Of a DNA stretch of 64,000 nt, positions 53,263 through 64,000 are shown one piece after another. The notes beneath the pieces were generated by a model. That model was not told the origin of the DNA, did not search any database, and saw only the letters and a program-made list of their open reading frames with translations. Within the stretch, counting starts at the first letter, position 1. Every line of letters starts with the position of its first letter. The stretch is taken from contig VXBM01000056.1 of the NCBI GenBank assembly GCA_013400155.1, positions 1,651,731 through 1,715,730 on the forward strand. The letters are read 5' to 3'. The position numbers and the translations under genes were made by a program. This DNA is from Helopsaltes ochotensis. Taxonomy: Eukaryota; Chordata; Aves; Passeriformes; Locustellidae.

Positions 53263-53296
53263 AACATAAATTTAACATTAAACATAAATTTATGTT
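53263..53296. repeat. Direct repeat plus 16-bp palindrome
   Basis: AACATAAATTTA occurs at 53263-53274 and again at 53281-53292. The second copy is part of the perfect palindrome AACATAAATTTATGTT (53281-53296). AT-rich and small, so it may be chance. Confidence 0.7.
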
Positions 53297-54762
53297 AGAG
53301 CAAGCCAGGCGTTAGCTGGAGCGAATACATAGGATGCACTCAGCAGTCTTGGTGCAGCTCGTGGCTGATCCTCTCCCCAAACTGGGGGATAAAGCAGAAA
53401 TGCCTTTGTGGGAGAGCATAGTTTATTACCCAGTAGGTGCAATTTAAAAAGATCTGAGGGAGAGAGGGCAGATGTATGGAGAACTTATGTCCAAGTAAGG
53501 TCAGTTCTATTAGATGCGCTGTTATATTTGTGTTTTGAAATGTCTTTTTAAGAAGAAGCAGTCTTAAAAGGAAGAGCAAAGCCTTGCCAGACAGCATGCT
53601 GTGTGATTTTACATCAAACCTTTAAGACAGGATAATATTCACTCCAGGGAGAAAGAACAGCTAAATAAACATGTAGAAACTTAAAATGTACTGTAATGGA
53701 GTAAACAGTGTGCAGTGTCCAGTGATTTACTAACACAGCTCTGTGAATTTAGTCAGTGGAATTTAACCTACACTGTGATTATAGGGTTTTGCAGAGGCAG
53801 TTGCCTCTGACAGGTTTGTATCAAAGTTTGTTGAGCCTGTGTTGTTGGGTTTTTTTCAGTGACCATGACTCTGCGCTTTCCAAGTCATCAGTCTTAACCC
53901 CCAGCCGGTATTGCCAAACATTTTCAGCAAGTCCCTCAAGTCTTTACCTTCTCCACTGCTTTGATGACCTAAACTGAGCACTTATATAAGTGCGTGATGT
54001 GGTCTTCTGTGCCTTCTCCCTCTGGCATCTTCACCTATTGCCTTTGCTTCTCAAGTAGGGTAGCAACTCCTTGAGAGGGCACCAGAGTGTCTCTGTGCAA
54101 GACTGGGCCTGGTGGATTTCTGGCCATGGTCAGGGCGTGTGAGCTGTGATTTATTTTTTTAAGAATGTGCTTTATTCACTAATGAAATAATAGGGGGAAA
54201 AAAACCCCCCAACCTGATGGTATGAAAGCAAGTGGCAAAGAATTAGAGAGATACTACTAGGAGAATAACAGATGATCCTTGTGTGGTTTTCCTTGCCAAT
54301 TTAATATTTCATGGTAGACAGTTTAGGGGTTTTTCCCCATAATGTGAAATTCTTGGCAGCCATGTAACAAAGTGTTAATTTTTAATGATGTTTGTTTTTG
54401 GTTTTTTTTAATTTTAACTTAGGGTTAGCCTGTTTGGCTGTTTGTTGTGTGTTGGTGGGTTATTTTCTAATTCATATGCAACCTAAGTTATGCTGTGAGG
54501 GACTCTGAAATATAAAGAACCTTCCCCATCTCTCTCATCACTGGTACATCCTTGTTCAGTTGGTTTTGCTTCTCTCCTGTTGTCCACCTGGTCAGTGCTC
54601 CTCTCTGCCAGTCTGAGGGAAGGCCTGGAGTGCCAGCAGCCAGTTGGGAGCAGCACGGAGCAAAGCTTTCCATCTTCTTTGGTATTAGCCACCTGTAGGG
54701 ACCCCACACACTTCTCCCTGCACCCCCTACCTACAACTAATATTCTGCTGGTTTTGTGTTCA

Positions 54763-54790
54763 GTTTTATTTACCACGTGGTAAATAAAAC
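54763..54790. promoter_or_regulatory. Perfect 28-bp palindrome with a central E-box and forkhead motifs
   Basis: The left half, GTTTTATTTACCAC (54763-54776), is exactly the reverse complement of the right half (54777-54790). The centre is CCACGTGG, containing the CACGTG E-box bound by USF, MYC and CLOCK-type bHLH proteins. Each arm carries a forkhead consensus (TATTTAC on the left, GTAAATA on the right). A looser inverted match (TGGTTTT at 54749-54755 with AAAACCA at 54801-54807) extends the symmetry with a 3-base offset. A perfect 28-bp palindrome is not expected by chance in a window this size. Regulatory function is inferred. Confidence 0.6.
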
Positions 54791-57339
54791 CATGTGGCAA
54801 AAAACCATTTTATGCGGCAGAAATAGCTATACATAGATGTCGATGCCCTCCTTAAACAACTGCACTTCATTCTAGTCATGGAGACAGATTTGGGCCACCC
54901 TTGGTGCCCGAATTGTTGCACATCCTCCTGGGAAGGCCCTGGTGTGGTGTTTATGATTCCACACCACGCTCTTCCCGTGTGTTAGAGCAGAGCATTCACA
55001 GGAGGTGAACAGGACAGAGGGAAGTGTAGGGAGGAGGCTGTTTCAGGCATTAATGACCTACTGTGGTTTGACTCCTTTGTACTGGTTATTCCAATTTTTG
55101 TGATATTTAATCCGAATAATGCTTCCCTGAAAGCCCTGGCTCCTGGAGACACAGGATTATATGAGAAGCCTGACTGGGTTTTTTCTATTTGTGTGCGAGT
55201 TGCTTGCCTGTTAGTGGAGACAGAATCCTTGGTCCTTAGAGAAAAACTTCAAAAATGTCACCCAATAAATTTCTAAACCCAAAGGGAAGATTAAAAAACT
55301 AATGTAGTATTTCTGTACAAAACACACAACAAGGAAAAAAAAAATCCCTCTGCAGCTCTTAAGCTGTTTTTGAACAATCTGGGCTATGGTGCACTCTGGG
55401 ACATGAGTGTGGAGAAGAACTTGCAGATTTGTATCTTGTGTTGCTTTACCCCTTTTCTGAAATGAAACAGGATGAAGGAGAAATAACGAATGGGGAGTTT
55501 TTCTCGAGGAGGGTATTGTGGATGTCTTAAAAAGAACAATCCTCTGCAAACAGCTGCTGCTCCTCTCAATTTTTAAGTAGCTTTAAAATCAGGAGCCTGA
55601 TAGTGGGAAGGACGGCATCTTTGCCTACTTCTAGCTCAGAGACGAATATTTAGTCATGTAGAAAGGGTTTATGAAAGCAGATTCCCTTTGCAAAGATGAT
55701 TGTCACAGTAGCTTAAATTGTCTGCCAAGCATCATAATGGAGTCTTACTACTGTAGGAAAACAAAAGCAAAAGATAAGCTTAACTCAGTGAAACAAAAGA
55801 GAACAAAGGAGGGAAAACAACAAAGAGCCTTGCTGATGACAAGAGAGCACAGTGATTTCCCTGCAAGTAAAAACTCAAAAGGGGCTCCTAAAATTAGGTT
55901 AATACACTGAACAGCCAAAGATGCTGTAACAGGGCTAAGACAGTGCAGTAACAAGTGTGGGCCAACAGGTTTGTGGGCTCCAGAGCAAAGCCACCCTCCT
56001 GTTCTCCAGGGAGGGGCTCTGAAGGAGCATCATCTAAGGCCACATGCCCATCTAAAAGTTTTGCTGGGCAGAGAAGGAAAGAAAATCCCAAGTGGGAGGA
56101 ATCATGAAGTGATAAGGATATGGCCCAAGACAATTGCTGACAATTTCTTGCCATCCTTGTTCCTCTGGTGGAACACTTGGACAATCTTGCCCTTCTCCTG
56201 TTTTCAGTTGTACTAAAGGCATGACTTAGGCCAAAAGATGGTTTGAGAGATAGTGCCTGGGTAAGGCAATGGGAAATATTTGCCTTTGAATTAAGCAGTT
56301 ACAAGGCAGTGGCACTGTCAGGAAGCCAGAGCTCACTATCAGTCTTAAAATGTCATGTATAGTTTCTGCCTAGCCCTTGCAGTCTCTATATCTTCCTATT
56401 TTGCTAGCATTCCTAAAATTGTTTATAAATATTCATTATTGAATATGAAATGAAGGAGTGAATATCAACCAGGTGAGTAGTTCCTAGCCTGTAAGACATA
56501 CTGTCTATTGGGATGTGGCAAGCAATCTCGGTTCCCAGAAATTCAGCTCTGATCCTGCATATGCTAAGACATTTAGCATTTAGCATAAGACATTCCTGTA
56601 GTGAGTATTTTTGTGTCTAGACTTAAACATAGGACATGAATCTCTGTGTTGCACTGTTACACTGAAATATGGAAAGACTTGCCAGGACCGTTCTGCAGTT
56701 CTTCATGAAAACACCCCAGGAGCTTCACTTTCCCTGTGAAAATGGAAAAGAATATATGGTACAAAGCCTTAAAAGCCTGAAAACAGCTTGACCGTGCTAC
56801 TTCTCCTTTTTAAATGATGTGTTTGTGGTGGGGTTTTTTTTGTTGCTCTATTTTTACTTTTATAAACTATATATTGAAAGTAACTACCAGCAGAATGGCA
56901 AGTGCATGACAGATGTTCAGCCCAGGCTCTCCTACCCGGTGGAGTCAATGGTGATGCTGCAGGTAGGGGGATTGGATGGATGGTTGGACCTCGTGTTTAG
57001 ACTTTGTATAATTAATTTATCTTATCCCTAGAAAACAGATCCCTAACATGCACTCCAGAGCAGTCATGGTTAGCCTGCTGGTTCTGCCCTTTGCCATTGC
57101 CTTCACGGAGGACAGAGATAAAAAGGGTTCAGCAGGTGGCTCCTTGAAGAGAGGCAGCAGGAAGAGCTGCAGGGCCTGAGTGGCCCAGGCTGTTTTTGGG
57201 AGACTTGTGTGAGCAGCTTTACTTCAGCCATTTGTCATTCGTGTGCATTTTCAGTGTAACTTAATAACCAGCTTGATACCCGTCCTGCAGTTACCATGCC
57301 TTGCTAGTAATTTGACAGGTATATGTCAAATTTGCTCTA

Positions 57340-58300
57340 CAGTAGGCTAATACCCCTTGGAGATAAAGGAGAGGCAATTCTTACAGATATTGACAGAAGT
57401 GTCTTGCTGTGGATCAGTGTCTTGCTTGGGTGTTGGATGCAAACCTGGCTAGATAATGATCATGAGAGAGTGATGAGAGGTTACTTATTGGTGGTTTTTT
57501 TGTCAGGAATGTGTGGGATAATGTACTGAGCGTGGCTTGGAAAAGGTCTGTCCTGGCACCAGTTCAGTTTAAGATTTCTGTTTTCATAATGACTCGGATG
57601 ATGCAGAAGGGAGTGTCCTTATTAAGCTTGCAGATGATGTAGAGCTGGGCTGGGCTGTAAATACATCACATAAAATAATCTTTAAAAAAAAAGGATGTGA
57701 TTCATTGAAGAGAAATGTAGAACAATGGGCTTGGATTTGTGCAGAAGGCTTGCAGGAGGAAGATCTGGAGCTGTGGTGTGTCACAAGCTGAACATGAGTC
57801 AGCAATGCCATTGCTGCAAGAGCACTCTCCACAGAAATCAGAACTCCTTGTTGTGAGGAGCAGCTGTCCCGTCACGGTGGCCGTGCTGCCTGCAGGTCCC
57901 CTGGCCTCGTCCTGCTGCCTCGTGCTGTTCCTGCGACCCACGGGAATCCTCTGTGTCTGGTGTAGGGCACTGAGCTGCAGGGGAAAGGATGGAGGGCCTG
58001 AGTGGACTCGACTTGAGGCTGGTCACCCTGAGGAAGGTTGCCAGGAGGCGTGATAATGGGCTTCAGGAGAGAAATCTGTTCTCTCCCATTCCTGGTGCAA
58101 GGAACTTAAATTTCAAGTGGGAAAGCTAAACAGTAAGGCTGGGAGGATTTGGGAAGATAGTTTGAGAGGCTGTGGGGTCTGACAGCCTTTAGCAACAGGC
58201 AGGTGGGATCTGTTAGGTTTATGGAGAGCTTTGGTGCCTTGTTTCCTGTGGATTGCAGTGGCTGTTCCAGCCATGCCGAGTCCCAGCCTTTCTGTGAAGG
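57340..58300 (+). mobile_element. Old CR1 element: ORF2 3' part through to its 3' end
   Basis: Sequence around 57575-57655 (GACTCGGATGATGCAGAAGG, then AAGCTTGCAGATGATGTAGA) matches the CR1 reverse-transcriptase region that encodes 'DLDEG...LSKFADDTKLG'. Further on, AAGCTGAACATGAGTCAGCA (about 57787) matches the 'KLNMSQQC' segment. The parts around 58160-58230 (GAGGCTGTGGGGTCTGACAG and CTTTAGCAACAGGCAGGTGG) fit the CR1 region that encodes the final ORF2 residues and 3' UTR. A decayed GAGTCCCAGCCTTTCTGTGA at about 58278 fits the 3' terminus. Many indels and stops are present, so it is an ancient inactive copy. The middle (57830-58040) is poorly alignable by eye and the limits are approximate. 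Confidence 0.65.
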
Positions 58301-61300
58301 AAAGGCACCATCAGCAGCTCTGGCTGTGTTCTGAGCCCCAGAAAAGTGCTCACTTAGCCTCAGGAGCTCAAGGAGGATGCTGCAATTGTGAGGCAAGCTG
58401 AGATAAGGGGGGATGTGCTCTATTTATCCCTGTCTGTACTTCTGTGCAGCCCCAATACAAATGGTTGTGTGGAAAGGCTTTTTAAAATCCCCATGTCTGT
58501 TTGCTCCCACTGTTGCACATATCCAGGGATGTCATGGTGAGTCTGTACCCCTGTGCTGGGGGTTGTGTTTACATCCGTGGTTCCTGTGAGGGTCAGCTTT
58601 TGTCTTGAGAAGTTGTCTTGGCTGGGATTGGTGCTGTGAAGCTGTAGGGGCCCTTTGTGCAGGAAATGCAGACAGGAGTCGATCACCTCCCTGCTCAGAG
58701 CATGGTCTGCAGCCTCTCTCATGGAGGCAGCGCATCTTCCTTCTGCTGCTGCCTCCTCTTCCCTTGGGTTGGCACCACGTGGCGTTCACAGGCCCCACAG
58801 TGACCCCAGTCAGTGAAATGAGCTCAACTAAACACAACCATTAAAGAAAACTGTAATTTTGCTGAAGGCTTTTTTTGTCTTAAACGTGGTTCCCCACTTG
58901 AACCCACAGACAGCTGCACCAGCCCAAGTGGGTTTTTTGAGCAGGGAGAGGAATGAATGGAATGGGAGAGCTTGGAGAGTGCCTGAACTTTTACTTGTGC
59001 CAGGAAAGCACGCCTTGCTACAGCCCAAAGGCTCCCACACCCAGAGCAAATGGCTCAAATCCAACTGCTTTGGAATCTGTGGACTTCAGGTGTGCCCCAG
59101 AGGCTGTGTGTACCATGCAGGTGTAGTGTCTGTCAAGTAGCAAGCATGTAATTTGAATTCTGTCGCCTATGTAAGCATTAAATTACATGCTGTTAGAGTT
59201 TTAAAGGAAGGTATTTAGAGCCATCTAAACTTTAATAGAAACAAGATTTCAATTATTCTTGTAATGAGAAGGATGAAAGTTTTCTAGTTTATCTAGAAAA
59301 AGCCCTGTTCTTTAATGAACCTCTGTAATTAGAAATGCACTAGTCTGTAACTGAATTTCTAATGAATAATCTATAGATTTAGCAGCTTCTGTCTTTTTTC
59401 CCCCCTTGTCCTTTATGAAAAGTTCCCAGTAAGCTACATATTTCCCACCGTGCAACTCATAGAGCATGCTACTGTCTTGCCATATGGTTGCTTTCCTCTA
59501 GCAATTAATAGGACTGCAAAGGCCCCTGAATCTTTGGGGACTGTGTATTTGCTTGTGATCTTGTCAGAACATGCAGCATTTCGAAATGCAATTTCTCACA
59601 TTTATGTCCACTGAATAACAAGTTGCCCAAAAGATAGTGTAGTAGAGCTTAAACAGAGCAATTTGGTTTATACAATAATAAAAAAAAAAGGCAAGGCAAA
59701 AAACCAAACCAGAGTTGCTGTATCATTTCAAGTTTCTCAGGTCACATTCAAGAACTGGTTTTTATGGCTGGATGCATGTTGCATGGATGCATGTAATCAG
59801 TTTCTTGGCAAGTGTATTTACAAGGACATTGTTTGCAGTCTTTTTTTCCTGCATTATTTAAAAATTAATACGACCCCAAAAAGGTAAACTTGAAGAAATC
59901 AACTAACATTTACTACAGAGATGTAGGAAGGAATGGAGGAGAAAGATTATGGAAACAGTAGTCAAAGGTCCCTATTTAAAAAAGGGAAAAAGAGATTGCG
60001 TACCATTGTATTGAAGTTGCACCTTTAACCCAGCTACATGAGCACTGAAGCGTTTGAAGAATATTTTATATCTTTTCCACATAGGTTTTTCTTCAGAGAT
60101 GGAAACTGTAGGCACCTTTTAAGAACAGTCTTTGAATTATCTCTTCCTTGTGCTTCTGGAACCTACTTACATGACATTTGAAAGTGGCTATGCCTGATTT
60201 CCCCTTCCTCATGGCTCTCGTGTGTCACAGCAGGAGCAGTTCTGCTCTGAGAGCCCCACAGCATTCAGGGGCTGGAGCTGCTCTGTGGTGGAGCATCACC
60301 AGTGCTGCAATACCCAGCTCATTGGGATTTTGTTTTGTAGGGATATCCAGGAAGTGTTGACAGCTGGGACTGAGCAAGGCTCAGTGAGAGAAGTCTTGTG
60401 TTCTAGTGCAGCATGGGCTGCACTTGAGAAAGAAGGTGTCTCAAGGTGAAAATATGGTTCAATTGCTTTAGTGGAAATCTACCTGGGCTTTTTCATGGCT
60501 TTTGGACAACTCTGAATAAGCCTCTTGCTTTAGAGCTATTTGGACTGTAGATTTGTGGAAGATGGAACACGTCCCCTTCTGCATATACTAATTACTGTGC
60601 TTAGTGAAAAGGAACCTTTCTCTGCATGTCTCCAAGATTATATTAAGGATATCTTTTTGGGTGGAGTTTAGACCTGCCAGGGGAAGTGGGATGTGGGACA
60701 GATGTATTGCATCTTCTGCAGAGAAATCTGTCCAGCACTGGGGACACCGTGGGTTAACAAAGCTGACACTGAGGAAGTCAGGAGGTGTTTTAGTGCACCG
60801 ATGTTATAATGATTTGAGGGCTTGCTTACCTGCCCAGCCTTCAGGAGATTGTTCAAACATCATTTTTTTCAGTATATCAGGAAAGGGAGGCAGAGAGGAT
60901 GATGGCAACTAATCCTCTTGTGGTGCTGGAGATGATGATTTTATTAAACCCGTTAGGTTGCAGTGGGTCTGCCTGGAAACTGGCTTAGGACAAGGGATTA
61001 CAGAGCTTGAACCGACTATCAGATGTGGAGTTGCAATGCCCTGCCAGTGGGTCTCGCCTCAACTCCTGCTTAAGGTCAAAGCAGCGTGTCTGCTTTGTGT
61101 GCAAACCTTGATTCCAGGATATCTCCTAAGCACCTTGGGGAAAAGTTCTCCCCACACCTCCAGCTTATCTCTGAAAGGTCAGCATCTGTATTTTTTCCCT
61201 TCTTCCTCTGCTGCCCCCGCACCCTGGAATGGAAACAAGAGTATGTCTTCAGCGGTGCCCTGTGAACATCAGGTAGTTTTGAGCAGATGCAAAGGATGCC

Positions 61301-64000
61301 AGGTAAATTTCTCACTGCAAACCTGTTGAATCTACATCAGAAGATTTGGCCAGGGATTTTATTACAGCAAATATATTATATCATTGTCATATCAAACATA
61401 TATATGTCCCTCTGTTGTTGCTGTTAAAGATGCTTATATGATCTGACAGTGTTAATGAGTGGGTAACATCAACTGAGTCTAAAAAGCTATTGCACAGGAA
61501 GAATCTATTAAATTTTATGGTCATGGACACATTTCGCCTTTTTAGCTACCCTGATGAGGAAAAAAATGGATTTATTGTGGAGTAACCCAGATGAATTTGG
61601 AGCAGTTGATCAGTTGATCTTTTCCCATTAAATATCTTCAGGTAATAGCTGGGCTGGAAGTAACTGGAATGCTGTGGTACTTCAAGAAAAGTTGATATGT
61701 TTATAATTATATCTGGTGCAAGAATATCAAACAGAAAATGAGTGAATACGAGCTGTACTTTTATTTTGGGCTTTTTGGCATGTGAGTGGTGGGGAGGTGT
61801 CAGCCCCCTTCTATGGTGGCTAATTACATTTCCCACATGACATTTCTCTCTCCTTGACATATCCCATCATTCGCATCAGTGATGATTGTCACCAGCCCCC
61901 CCGGCATCTCCTGTGCTTGCTTGAAATATGAAGCCATTTGTTTAGGGAAAAAAAATCCCAGGGTTTTTTTTCCGCTGTCCTAATTTTCTCACCAACTTAG
62001 TTGAGATATTCAGTGAAGGTTTTATTCTCATAAATAAGCTTATTCTCCAGATAGGCTTTTTACAGCTGTCCCTGCCCGGTTAGGTACCTTGGTTTCCATG
62101 TGCTTGTACCTGCAAGAGGAGTGTGTTTGACATGGTATTTTTGTAAATAGAGAAACATATTTATATTCCATACTTAATAGAATACAGCTGTTCTGTGTAT
62201 TGAGTCTGAGCTAGTGAAGCTTTGTTTAAGAAGGCATTCTCTGCATGTCTGAATGTCCAAACAGAAATATTCTGTGTACATAATGTATTAAAAAATGACA
62301 CCAGCTTCTTGTCTTCTGGAGGACAAGAAGGTTTTTATCATTTTAAAGGCCATTCAAGGAAATGAAACAATACAGTTGCAGTGATTTATTTATGTTGCTG
62401 CTGTTGTACCAGTATCCCATTTAAATGGTCTGATTCCTGAACAAGAATCCACCTTGGAGGTAACAGCAATTGCAATAGCTCCTCCAGGAGCTCCTGTAAC
62501 AGAAGTGGATGCAGTGCAGCTTCTTGGGAAGATGCTGAGCTTTTGTCTGGTACAGGGTAGCCTGGTACAGGTAGCCCTTCTGTCTAGTCTTCTTCAAGTA
62601 AAGGCTCATAGGAATGGGATCAACACTGTGACTTGGAGGAGAGTGCTGCCTACCTTCTGTGACTTCAGCATGAACATTGCTAAAAGCTGCTCCCAATCTC
62701 TGACTTTGTTTTTATTAATGAAAATAATTTCCCTATGATGTTGCCAAACTATGATGAAAAGTTGTTTCCCCTTTACTTAGACACTGCTGTGCCACAGATG
62801 TCCCGTTTCTGCCTCTCTAATTGCCTTTTAAACTCTTCTTCATTAACTCCCACCTTCTTAAATATTCCAGGATATGTGAATCTTCATGGGTTTTTTTTAC
62901 CTCAGAAGTCAGGACTGAAACCTGACCAAGCAGTGGAACATTAGACTTAGATGTGGGAAAGGGTTCCCTGTGCTCCTTACGAAAATGCATTTAATTTTAT
63001 GTGTGAGCCGAAAAAGGGGACAGGGAACATTGCAGAATTATTTAGGTTGAGATTGAGGAGCAGTGGAAGAGGGGTCAGGGATACCTGGGAGGGAGGGCAG
63101 AAGGGTGGTGGGTGCAGTACAGGAGGAATTAGACCCAAGGCTGAACCTCGCTGACTCCTGATTTAGCACGGCAACACAAAACTTGGACATTAAGGTGAGC
63201 TGCTCAGTCCAATGTGGCAGTGAATTCCTGATGACAATTATTGATTCAGGTGTCAGAAACTGGCATATATATTGGATTTTAGAGGTGATATGTTGGGCTA
63301 TCAGGGAGGAGCAGTTTTGGCTCTCTCCCTGACAAGTGGGTTCAGTCATAAGACCAGCAATTGCAAGACATTAAGTTCGAATGGATCTAACTGGCTGGGG
63401 CAATTAGGGTGGTGCTCTTCTGGAGGGTGTGTTTGTCTGAGTAGGAAGAAACTCTTTGGAGGTTAGAAAAGAAAAAAAAAGAAGCAGAACTTAAAACTAT
63501 TCAAGTCTTTGTCACTTGCCAAAAGCACTGCTGAAAAAATACAGTAAAGGAAGATGAGGGAATGTCTCAGATATCTGTGTATGCATGTATATATGTGTAA
63601 AATATATCTAAATATTTTTATTTAGGGGACTGTAGAGGGAATTTGAAAGGTTGTAACTCTTGGTAGCACATAACACATCTCATCTCTTGAATTGGTAAAT
63701 TGATATCAGGTGAGCTCCCATATATCTCTGAAGATTTTGCTCCTGAAAAAGTCTGTCAGCCTTCATCTCTTGTACTGAAGTGTAAGATGTGAGACTTGCT
63801 GCATATCCATCTTAATCTTTTTTATTCCTAGTTAAACAGAAATGTTCCAAATGTGCTCTTAGTCTGTCTGACCTTGGGCCCATGCTCCCAAAGGATGTGT
63901 GCAGCTAATCAAAACTATGCTGGACCTACACGGTGCTAAGTGCCTGATGCTGTATCTGGGCAGTATGCTTTGAACACATTCTGAAAGTGAGTTACAGTTA
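58301..64000. other. Non-coding unique sequence to the window end
   Basis: No supported gene. Open frames reach 123 codons (60958-61329) without recognisable domains. It includes a short direct repeat (CTGGTACAGG(G)TAGCC twice at about 62547-62576) and one candidate conserved block (59150-59395). Nothing else is identified. Confidence 0.55.
59150..59395. promoter_or_regulatory. Candidate conserved noncoding element
   Basis: An AT-rich, non-repetitive block with several TAAT/ATTA cores, an ATTACATG motif and TTCAATTATTC. It resembles homeodomain-rich vertebrate enhancers in texture. Conservation cannot be judged here. Confidence 0.25.

Larger units (their letters stand above)
48542..57339. 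other. Non-coding unique sequence
   Basis: About 8.8 kb without a supported gene. A GC-richer patch at about 52830-53240 gives overlapping frames on both strands but no recognised protein. The palindromes at 53281-53296 and 54763-54790 are listed separately. T-runs occur near 48801-48821 and 50690-50700. Confidence 0.55.

Noticed and set aside
54483..54800. 105-codon minus-strand frame overlapping the 28-bp palindrome
   Set aside because: No recognised domain, and alternative frames are open over the same stretch. The palindrome is better explained at the DNA level.

Overview
This is vertebrate nuclear DNA, most likely from a bird and probably a songbird. It has the low-repeat, AT-leaning, intron-like texture of an avian chromosome. 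Its recognisable interspersed repeats are CR1 retrotransposon fragments (the dominant LINE of birds and other sauropsids) and one solo LTR that resembles, from memory, LTRs of passerine endogenous retroviruses. The CR1 calls rest on visible signatures: 3'-terminal segments at about 48.4 kb, 21.9 kb and the end of the 57.3-58.3 kb copy, and ORF2 protein relics at about 27.2 kb, 37.9-38.2 kb and 57.5 kb. The assignment to songbirds is an inference.

Layout: the first ~150 bases are a dense CpG island, cut by the window edge, which suggests a promoter or first exon at or just left of base 1. Everything after it, about 63.8 kb, is CpG-poor sequence with no coding exon, RNA gene or CRISPR array that I can support. 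The open frames present are short (longest 179 codons), overlap on both strands, lack recognisable domains and are not arranged as exons. The simplest reading is a very long first intron of a gene starting at the CpG island and reading rightward. An intergenic region beside a gene that reads leftward is equally compatible with the sequence.

Along the window: homopolymer and short tandem repeats (7.8, 9.25, 12.95, 13.2 and 22.26 kb); the solo LTR (15.3-16.1 kb); CR1 pieces (weak at 9.1 and 22.8 kb, clearer at 21.9, 27.1, 37.9, 48.4 and 57.3 kb); and several AT-rich blocks with homeodomain- or POU-like motifs that look like candidate conserved noncoding elements (16.6, 18.7, 30.4, 47.8 and 59.2 kb). 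The most unusual short signal is a perfect 28-bp palindrome at 54,763-54,790, where two inverted forkhead-type motifs flank a CACGTG E-box.

I found no evidence of a new multi-gene system. The interest lies in candidate regulatory elements and transposon relics.
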